Positions 8,400-14,246 of a DNA stretch of 56,329 nt are shown piece by piece (the first letter of the stretch is position 1; every line of letters begins with the position of its first letter). The notes beneath the pieces were generated by a model. It ran no database searches. It had not been told where the DNA came from and was given only the letters and a program-made list of their open reading frames with translations. Source of the stretch: Methanothrix sp. (lineage in GTDB: Archaea > Halobacteriota > Methanosarcinia > Methanotrichales > Methanotrichaceae). Location of the stretch: contig JAGPMN010000004.1 in NCBI GenBank assembly GCA_018052825.1, positions 1 to 56,329 of the forward strand, in the 5' to 3' direction. The position numbers and the translations under genes were made by a program.

Positions 8400-9365
8400 A
8401 TGCTCATCGTAGCCTGGGAGACAACAGCTGCCTGCAACCTGGCCTGCGGCTACTGCCGCGCCTCAGCCACGCAGCAGCCGGACGGCCAGGAGCTGTCCAC
8501 CGTGGAGGCGGCAGCCTTCCTGGAGAGCATCGCTCCCCTGCAGCCAATGCTAATTCTCAGCGGCGGCGAGCCCCTGCTGCGGCCGGACATATTTCTTTTG
8601 GCCCGCAGCGGCGCAGCCCTGGGCATGCGGGTCTCTCTGGCCAGCAACGGCACGCTTATCACACCTGATATCGCCGAGCGTATACGGCAGAGCGGCATCA
8701 CCAGGGTGAGCATCAGCCTGGACGGGGCCGGTGCAAAGAGGCATGACGCGAGCCGGGGTCCGGGAAGCTTTGACGCTGCCATGCGTGGCGTCAGGAGCCT
8801 CTGCAGCAGGGTGCCGTTTCAGATCAACTTCACCATCACCCGCAGAAATGAGTCTGATGTGGCGGCCATATTCGATCTGGCTGAGAGGGAGGGGGCGGCA
8901 GCCCTGCACTTTTTCTTCCTGGTGGCCACCGGTCGTGGGCGGCAGGAGGATCAGGTCTCTCCCGAAAGGCAGGAGGAGCTGCTCCATGAGATCGACCGGC
9001 TGCGCCAGTGGCGGAGTGTGGAGGTGCATGTCACCTGCGCCCCCCAGTACGCCCGCCTCGCTGCACAGGGCAGAGGCCGGCGGCCGGGAGGCTGCCTCGC
9101 CGGCAGGAGCTTTGTCTTCGTCTCCCGCAGAGGGGAGGTCTATCCCTGCGGCTATTTTCCCATCCCAGCGGGAAGCATCAGGGAAAAGAACTTTATAGAA
9201 ATCTGGCAGAACTCGCCTCTGCTGCAAGCCCTGCGGGAGAGGGCTTTAAGCGGCAGGTGCGGCAGATGCGGCTATACTGCCATCTGCGGGGGATGCCGGG
9301 CGCGGGCATATGCGGCCGCCGGAGACTTTCTGGGGCCGGACCCATCATGCACCCTGGAGGTGTAG
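8400..9365 (+). CDS. ahbD: Radical SAM/SPASM protein, AhbD-like heme synthase
   Basis: A 321-residue radical SAM protein with the cluster motif C12-x3-C16-x2-C19 and the SAM-binding SGGEPLLRPD block (about 58-67). A C-terminal SPASM-like Cys set (PCGYF, CGRCGYTAICGGC) is present. The closest match in layout is AhbD, which converts Fe-coproporphyrin III to heme in the siroheme route; AhbC and NirJ are related. The next gene encodes an AhbA/B-type siroheme decarboxylase subunit, which supports the heme assignment. Translation starts at ATG 8400, one base after the asd stop. AhbD versus AhbC is not settled. Confidence 0.75.
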   Translation: MLIVAWETTAACNLACGYCRASATQQPDGQELSTVEAAAFLESIAPLQPMLILSGGEPLLRPDIFLLARSGAALGMRVSLASNGTLITPDIAERIRQSGITRVSISLDGAGAKRHDASRGPGSFDAAMRGVRSLCSRVPFQINFTITRRNESDVAAIFDLAEREGAAALHFFFLVATGRGRQEDQVSPERQEELLHEIDRLRQWRSVEVHVTCAPQYARLAAQGRGRRPGGCLAGRSFVFVSRRGEVYPCGYFPIPAGSIREKNFIEIWQNSPLLQALRERALSGRCGRCGYTAICGGCRARAYAAAGDFLGPDPSCTLEV

Positions 9366-9374
9366 CTGACAGGT

Positions 9375-9824
9375 ATGGATGAGATCGATCTCCGGCTGCT
9401 GGCTGCGGTGCAGGATGGCTTTCCAGTCACAGCCAGGCCGTATCTGGATCTGGGCTATAGGCTGGACCTCTCCGAGGATGAGGTGATAGAGAGGCTGCGG
9501 GGGCTGCAGGATGAGGGGCTTGTGCGCAGGATAGGTCCCATACTGGATCTGCGCCGGATGGGCCGGACCGGAATTTTAGCGGCCCTGAAGGTCTCGGTTG
9601 AGGATGCGGACAGCGCCGCAGAAGCTGTCAGCGAGTATCCCGAGGTATCCCACAATTACCTCCGCCCAGATGAGAGCGGCTACAACCTCTGGTTCACGGT
9701 ATCGGCAGAAGAGGATCGAATCTCTGAGATACTGGAGGAGATCAGGAAGCGCACCGGAAGGGAGATGCTGGTCTTGCCCACAGTCAGGATATTCAAGATC
9801 GGCGTCAAATTCGATATAATTTGA
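9375..9824 (+). CDS. Siroheme decarboxylase subunit (AhbA/AhbB family)
   Basis: A 149-residue Lrp/AsnC-like protein: an N-terminal winged helix (about 1-60) and a RAM-like ferredoxin fold carrying VSHNYLR and YNLWFTV (about 92-112), the hallmark of AhbA/AhbB and NirD/L/G/H. The pair AhbA-AhbB decarboxylates siroheme to didecarboxysiroheme, the first step of the alternative heme pathway. Only one subunit is present here, directly after the ahbD-like gene (9 bases). The partner must lie elsewhere or the protein acts alone. It could be mistaken for an AsnC regulator, but the HNYLR motif argues against that. Confidence 0.8.
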   Translation: MDEIDLRLLAAVQDGFPVTARPYLDLGYRLDLSEDEVIERLRGLQDEGLVRRIGPILDLRRMGRTGILAALKVSVEDADSAAEAVSEYPEVSHNYLRPDESGYNLWFTVSAEEDRISEILEEIRKRTGREMLVLPTVRIFKIGVKFDII

Positions 9825-9859
9825 GTTTATCCCAGAAAAAGAGGAGGAGCGTGTGGATT

Positions 9860-10132
9860 ATGGCTAAACTGGTCCTGATGGACTTTTATGCGGACTGGTG
9901 CGGGCCGTGCAAGATGCAGGCCCCCATCTTCGAGGCCCTGGCCAGGGAATACGACGGCAAGGTGGAGTTTCGGAAGGTCAATGTGGACAGGGAGGGTGAC
10001 CTTGCGGCGGAGAAGGGCATAATGGTGGTGCCCACCATCATCCTGGAGAAGGACGGCGTTGAGGCCGCCCGGTGGATGGGGGTCACAACCAGGGAGGAGC
10101 TGGTCCGGGCCATCAATTCTGCCGGCATATAA
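9860..10132 (+). CDS. Thioredoxin-family protein
   Basis: A 90-residue thioredoxin with the active site A-D-W-C-G-P-C-K (Cys at about 14 and 17) and the cis-Pro in VVPTIIL (about 58-61). It is shorter than bacterial thioredoxin (about 105), as in many methanogen versions. ATG 9860 is chosen from the GAGGAGGAG site at 9841-9849. It lies in the heme gene run, 35 bases after the AhbA/B stop, and precedes an MBL hydrolase. Its partner reductase is not in the window. It has no signal peptide and so is cytoplasmic. Confidence 0.9.
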   Translation: MAKLVLMDFYADWCGPCKMQAPIFEALAREYDGKVEFRKVNVDREGDLAAEKGIMVVPTIILEKDGVEAARWMGVTTREELVRAINSAGI

Positions 10133-10164
10133 TTTACGAAAAAAAAGGTTATCTGAGGTGGGCA

Positions 10165-11136
10165 TTGATAGCAGGAGGGGAGAGGTGCCTGGAGGCAGTG
10201 CGCAGGATAAACAGCCGGGGAGGCTGCGCCCCCCATCTGGCACTGCGCTTCGACTCCCATCTTTTCTCCATCGACACCAGTCGCGCTCCCCGGGGCTGCA
10301 TGCAGCCCGATGCCTATCTCATCACCCATGCCCACAGCGATCATTACGGCAGGTCGGCCATGCTCTCCCCGCGGGCTGTGGCATCTGTGCAGACTGCCCG
10401 CGCCCTGGAGATCCGCTACGACCGGGAGTACAGGGGCCGGACATTCCAGGTGGGAGAGAGCATAATGGTGGGAGGCGTGAGGGTGGACAGCCATCCCACC
10501 GGCCACACCATCGGCTCCTGCGCCTTCTCCTGGCAGACGGAGGCAGGGGAGAGGGTGCTGGTCACGGGCGATGTCAAGGACTACCACCACCTGCCAGGGT
10601 GCGACTACCTGGTGATGGAGGCCAACTACGGAGATCCTTATGACCCTGCCTGCATATTCGATGACGACCTTGCGGGATTCTCTGAGGCCCTGGATGAGCA
10701 GTCGAGCTTCGGGGCCTATGCCTTCGGAAAGGCCCAGAGAGCTGTGGCCCTGATGAGGGCCATGGGATACAAGGACGAGATCGGCATGGATGAAAAGAGC
10801 CTGCTCCTGACGCGGGAGCTGATGGGCGATGCAGCCGGGCCGCTGACCGATGTCGATGCTGCCCTCATCAACGTTGTCACCCCCTGGAATTTGCATCAGG
10901 TCCGCTGCAGGAGCAAGTACCTTCTCACCGGAAGGAGGGAGACCTCCTATCCCACCATCCAGCTGAGCGATCACCTGGACTTTCGCGGCCTGATGAGGAT
11001 GATAGAGCACGTCTCGCCCCGGAAGGCGCTGGTCTACCACCCGGAGGGAGTGAGGGCCAGCCTGCTCGCGCATCACCTGCAGGAGTGCGGGCTGGAGGCG
11101 GCATCCCTGGACCTGATAGAGGAGTTCGTCAGATAA
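10165..11136 (+). CDS. Metallo-beta-lactamase fold hydrolase (exonuclease-like)
   Basis: About 320 residues with the MBL zinc motif THAHSDHYG, a GHTIGSCAF segment and VTGDVKDYHH (Asp bridging the metals). The C-terminal HPEG block resembles the end of RNA-processing MBL exonucleases. No KH or beta-CASP domain is evident, so the precise substrate is unknown. The start is uncertain: TTG 10165 follows GAGGTGGG closely, GTG 10198 is the alternative, and the conserved sequence starts after it. It closes the run that begins with asd. Confidence 0.75.
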   Translation: MIAGGERCLEAVRRINSRGGCAPHLALRFDSHLFSIDTSRAPRGCMQPDAYLITHAHSDHYGRSAMLSPRAVASVQTARALEIRYDREYRGRTFQVGESIMVGGVRVDSHPTGHTIGSCAFSWQTEAGERVLVTGDVKDYHHLPGCDYLVMEANYGDPYDPACIFDDDLAGFSEALDEQSSFGAYAFGKAQRAVALMRAMGYKDEIGMDEKSLLLTRELMGDAAGPLTDVDAALINVVTPWNLHQVRCRSKYLLTGRRETSYPTIQLSDHLDFRGLMRMIEHVSPRKALVYHPEGVRASLLAHHLQECGLEAASLDLIEEFVR

Positions 11137-11153
11137 ATGCCCAAATTATGGGT

Positions 11154-11379
11154 TTACAGCAGTTCCATAAGTTCTTCTCTTGTTATGCCAGCCCGTTTCA
11201 TGATCTCGATTAGCAATCCCTTCCCAACCTCATTTTTATGGAAGGGAATTATGACAGTGATATCGAGATCCGGATGACAATAAGCATGGTGGCCGCCCTT
11301 GATACGATCCAATACAAATCCTCTCTTCTCCAGAACTCTGGCCAGCCTATCTGGGTGATAATACAGGCAGTTTAGGCAT
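11154..11379 (-). pseudogene. hicA: HicA mRNA-interferase toxin gene with a one-base frameshift
   Basis: Translating the minus strand from ATG 11379 gives M-P-K-L-P-V-L-S-P and then a premature stop. In the next frame the sequence continues as D-R-L-A-R-V-L-E-K-R-G-F, then K-G-G-H-H-A-Y (the HicA His-containing motif), V-G-K-G-L-L and a C-terminal helix ending at TAA 11154-11156. Removing one base near 11352 joins both parts into a normal HicA of 74 residues; the length is 225+1 bases, consistent with a single insertion. The ATG overlaps the end of hicB by 8 bases. HicA cleaves mRNA and is held by HicB. Either the toxin is inactivated or the base is a sequencing error. Confidence 0.75.
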
Positions 11380-11605
11380 TGGCTTTGACTGTTACTGTTG
11401 TCTCTATTCTGTCCTCTTCTATCGGAATCTCTTTACCTCTGGCGACCAGGCTTTCGATGTACAGCTCTATGGCCTCCTTTGCCATTTCAATTGCCTCCCC
11501 GATGCTGTCTCCAAAGGTAAGGCATCCCGGCAGAGCTGGCACTATAACAGTGTATGTGCCATCAGTCTCCGGCCTTATCTGAATCTTGTATCGAAGTGCT
11601 TTCAT
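11372..11605 (-). CDS. hicB: HicB-family antitoxin
   Basis: A 77-residue protein with the HicB fold signature: Y-K-I-Q-I-R-P-E-x-D-G-T-Y-T-V-I-V-P-A-L-P-G-C, then G-D-S-I-G-E-A-I-E-M-A-K-E-A-I. ATG 11605 is chosen as the start of the conserved strand; upstream in-frame ATGs exist. There is no obvious DNA-binding tail. It sits upstream of and overlaps hicA by 8 bases, the reverse of the common hicA-hicB order but often seen in archaea. It appears intact whereas the toxin frame is broken. Confidence 0.85.
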   Translation of the reverse strand: MKALRYKIQIRPETDGTYTVIVPALPGCLTFGDSIGEAIEMAKEAIELYIESLVARGKEIPIEEDRIETTVTVKANA

Positions 11606-11697
11606 CCGGATCATACAATGCACTCCATCAATATAAAATCCTCTTCTTCGCATCGGACCGCATATTTAAATTAGTCAGAAGCTATTGCACCGCTTAT

Positions 11698-12717
11698 ATG
11701 GTGGACCTCTTTGGCAAAAAGAAGCTGGAGGATCGCATCCTTGAGCTTGAGGCGGCGCTGGCGAGGCTGGAGGGCGAGCGCGATGATCTCTCCCGCACTC
11801 TGGAAAAGCGGGATGAGAAGATCAGAAAGCTCACCAGCTCCCTCCAGGAGGCGAGCGTTGCCCTCAAGGCCGCCTCTCGAAATGCCCCCATCTCGCCTCC
11901 AGTCTCTGCTGCGGCAGCTCCGCCCGGAAGTGTCAGCGCTGATGGACAGGAAGAGTCCGACGGTCTTGACGGGGGGGAGGGGCCGGGTGAGATGAACCAG
12001 CCGGGGACCGCCTGGGCGCAGAAAGGGACTGGAAGAAGGCTTTCCCCCCGCGAGATGGACCTGCTCCTCGAGAGGCTTTCCTCCATCAGCTCTCCCCGCG
12101 AGGACCTGCTCACCGCCTACCTCTCCGGTCCCATCCCGGCTGATGCGCCCCTGCCATCCCGTCTCAGGGATGCCGCTGCCGCAGTCGGCTCCCTGCGTGG
12201 CAGTATAGTACTGCACTGCCCACAGCTCTTCTCCTTGCTTCTGGTCCCGCCGTTTCCGATCGCGGATAGCCGCCTGGTTGAGGCCGCCACATTCAGCCTC
12301 GGTCCCATCCGGGAGATGCTGGAGACGCCCGTCCTGGTGCTCTCAGCCCATGCCGGAGAGAGCTTCCTGGGCGTTGCCCTGGGCAGGGAGGGCTTTATTG
12401 CGGAGAAGCTGGTGAAAAGCTCAGTGATTGGCAAGCACTCCAAGGGCGGCTGGAGCCAGAAGAGGTTTGAGAGGCTGCGAGAGGAGGAGATCAAGAGCCA
12501 CGCCGACGAGGTGGGGCAGGCTCTGGCAGCCCTGGCGGAGAGGTACAGGCCCCTGGTCAGGTATGCAGTGCTGGCCGGAGATGAGAGCCTGCTGCGCAGG
12601 ATATCTCCTGTGGGAGGCCTGCCAGTTCTGGAGCGGCGGCTGGCCAGGCACAATGAAAAGGATTTGAAGGCGCTGCTGGATGAGGTTTACGGATTTGTCT
12701 GCTACCGAATCGACTGA
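11698..12717 (+). CDS. Vms1/Ankzf1-like peptidyl-tRNA hydrolase (release-factor fold)
   Basis: A 339-residue protein with an N-terminal coiled coil (about 5-62), a low-complexity Ala/Pro/Gly linker (about 65-105) and a C-terminal eRF1-domain-2-like region. The latter carries GKHSKGGWSQKRFERLREEE near residue 245, the loop that in Vms1/Ankzf1 holds the catalytic Gln. Eukaryotic Vms1 frees stalled nascent chains from tRNA on split ribosomes. Archaeal members are predicted to do the same; this is inferred from family. ATG 11698 starts the conserved D-L-F-G-K-K-K segment. The following LRV-repeat gene overlaps by 38 bases. Confidence 0.8.
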   Translation: MVDLFGKKKLEDRILELEAALARLEGERDDLSRTLEKRDEKIRKLTSSLQEASVALKAASRNAPISPPVSAAAAPPGSVSADGQEESDGLDGGEGPGEMNQPGTAWAQKGTGRRLSPREMDLLLERLSSISSPREDLLTAYLSGPIPADAPLPSRLRDAAAAVGSLRGSIVLHCPQLFSLLLVPPFPIADSRLVEAATFSLGPIREMLETPVLVLSAHAGESFLGVALGREGFIAEKLVKSSVIGKHSKGGWSQKRFERLREEEIKSHADEVGQALAALAERYRPLVRYAVLAGDESLLRRISPVGGLPVLERRLARHNEKDLKALLDEVYGFVCYRID

Positions 12718-13543
12718 AGGCCGGAAGGAAGCGAAAGCGGATATAGAGCAGCTCTCCCGCTCATGGGACTGGCATGTTCGGCGAAAGGCGGCCTGGTGTC
12801 CGGATGCTCCTGCCGCAGTGCTGGAGACCCTCTCCCGGGATCCAAACCAGTGGGTGAGGGAGGCTGTGGCAGGAAATGAGAGAACACCTGCTGCAGCCCT
12901 GGCCAGGCTGGCTGAGGACAGCTCCGGATATGTACGGGCGGCTGTGGCCCTGAACCGCCGGGCCACGAGCGAGATCCTGGCATCCCTGGCAGAGGATGAG
13001 ATGGTGGATTACGACTCAACTCTGCAGAAGAACCGCTACCTCGTCAAGGAGTCTGTGGCAAAGAGCCCCAATGTCGGCCCGGAGACGCTGGCATCTCTGG
13101 CTTGCGACAGCGATGAGCATGTGCGGGCAGCTGCAGCCGGCAATCCCCTCCTCTCCCCGGAATCGATGGGCCGTATGGTCAGGGACGTATTCTGGGAGGT
13201 GCGAAACAACATCGCTAAAAATCCCTCCACACCTGAGGAGCTGCTGCTCCGCCTCTCAGGAGATCAGATCATGGATGTCCGGGCTACGATTGCCAAAAAT
13301 CCCCGCACGCCACCTGCGGCGCTGGCTGCTCTGGCCGGGGACAGAAGCTGGGAGATCAAAGAGGCCCTGGCCGGTAATGCCAGCCTGGACGGCAGCATAC
13401 TGGCCGAGCTGGCCGGCCACTGGTCCTGGATGGTGCGGGCGGCTGTGGCGGGCAATCCCAATACCCCAGCCGGGACTCTGAAGCTATTGGCCGACGACCC
13501 GGACCAGAGCGTGCAGAAGGCTGCACGGAGCAGGCTGAGATGA
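12680..13543 (+). CDS. Leucine-rich-repeat-variant (LRV/HEAT-like) protein
   Basis: A 287-residue protein made almost wholly of about ten 23-25-residue helical repeats with the consensus V-R-x-A-V-A-x-N-P-x-T-P-x-x-x-L-x-x-L-A-x-D. This is the LRV repeat seen in nitrogen-fixation-linked and other archaeal proteins. It probably forms a right-handed superhelix for protein binding. No N-terminal FeS Cys cluster is seen; the only Cys residues near the start are a single WC and an isolated one later. It starts inside the Vms1-like gene (38-base overlap), so it may be translationally coupled and act with it. Confidence 0.8.
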   Translation: MRFTDLSATESTEGRKEAKADIEQLSRSWDWHVRRKAAWCPDAPAAVLETLSRDPNQWVREAVAGNERTPAAALARLAEDSSGYVRAAVALNRRATSEILASLAEDEMVDYDSTLQKNRYLVKESVAKSPNVGPETLASLACDSDEHVRAAAAGNPLLSPESMGRMVRDVFWEVRNNIAKNPSTPEELLLRLSGDQIMDVRATIAKNPRTPPAALAALAGDRSWEIKEALAGNASLDGSILAELAGHWSWMVRAAVAGNPNTPAGTLKLLADDPDQSVQKAARSRLR

Positions 13544-13590
13544 TTTCGCATACCAATACTATTAATATTCGCAAAGAAGTGCTGTAACAC

Positions 13591-14019
13591 ATGAAGGCGA
13601 TTATGACCCTCTTAAGCCTGCTGGCGGCACTCTCGCTGGCGGCTGCGTATACCCCTGAGCAGAATGTCACCATCGAAGGCGTCCGCCTCTCCTTCCAGCT
13701 CGGCCAGGCCTTCGAAAAGGCCTCGCAGGGCCAGGACGTGCCGGCCTTCAACAGCCTGGTAGAGCAGTGGAATGCCTGGGTGGTCAGGAACTTCGGCAAC
13801 GACACCAGCCTCCTCATGGAGAAAATGGCTGTACCTGTAAATCTGCAAAAGCCCTATATCGCCTCCAATAACAGCACCGGAGGCATAGTGCATGAGATGG
13901 ACAGCACCGAAAAATACACCACCAACGACGTCAACCTGATGTCCGATTACGCCATAGCAAAGTACGCATTATCCGAGCAGGGGAAAACTCAGGGAGCCGA
14001 TTTTCTGGGCGGGGTATGA
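13591..14019 (+). CDS. Secreted small protein of unknown function
   Basis: A 142-residue protein with a clear signal peptide (K-A-I-M-T-L-L-S-L-L-A-A-L-S-L-A-A-A, cleavage near residue 19) and several N-x-S/T sites for surface glycosylation. The mature part is helical with conserved-looking W-N-A-W. I do not recognise a domain. It follows the LRV gene by 47 bases, with an AT-rich promoter-like stretch just before the start. Confidence 0.7.
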   Translation: MKAIMTLLSLLAALSLAAAYTPEQNVTIEGVRLSFQLGQAFEKASQGQDVPAFNSLVEQWNAWVVRNFGNDTSLLMEKMAVPVNLQKPYIASNNSTGGIVHEMDSTEKYTTNDVNLMSDYAIAKYALSEQGKTQGADFLGGV

Positions 14020-14142
14020 GCGAGCGGGATCGTAAAGCATAGCTGATCTGTGGAGGGGCATCCCACTCATCCCCGATTTTCTTTCTTTTCAGTTGTTATC
14101 ACCTCTCTGTGGCGATAGCGTCGCTAGCCACTGGTTACATGG

Positions 14143-14209
14143 TTTCGGTCTGCCACCACAGAGGCACAGAGAAAAAGCTGCAGGCCCTCCGGTGGCAGCC
14201 ATACCGAAA
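14143..14209. repeat. Imperfect inverted repeat upstream of mutS
   Basis: The left arm (14143-14157, TTTCGGT-CT-GCCACC) pairs with the right arm (14191-14209, GGTGGC-AGCCAT-ACCGAAA) as 6 + 7 base pairs with an asymmetric internal loop. The 33-base terminal loop contains a copy of a CACAGAGGCACAGAG-type repeat. It ends 37 bases before the mutS ATG and could fold in the mutS leader RNA. Confidence 0.5.
14154..14171 (+). repeat. Dispersed CACCACAGAGGCACAGAG repeat, copy 1
   Basis: This 18-base purine-biased direct-repeat unit recurs in diverged form at 40577-40594 and 47574-47598. Similar sequences are common between genes in many prokaryotes; the function is unknown. Confidence 0.5.
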
Positions 14210-14246
14210 GCGATATGAGAAGTGACGGAGAAGACTAGAGCCGATT

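Noticed and set aside
9375..9824. AsnC/Lrp transcriptional regulator
   Set aside because: The fold is shared, but the HNYLR and NLWFT motifs and the ahbD-like neighbour point to siroheme decarboxylase.
14108..14135. Small hairpin GTGGC...GCCAC between the secreted protein and mutS
   Set aside because: Only five outer pairs form, and the inner TAGCG/CGCTA pairing leaves a one-base loop; too weak beside the larger inverted repeat.
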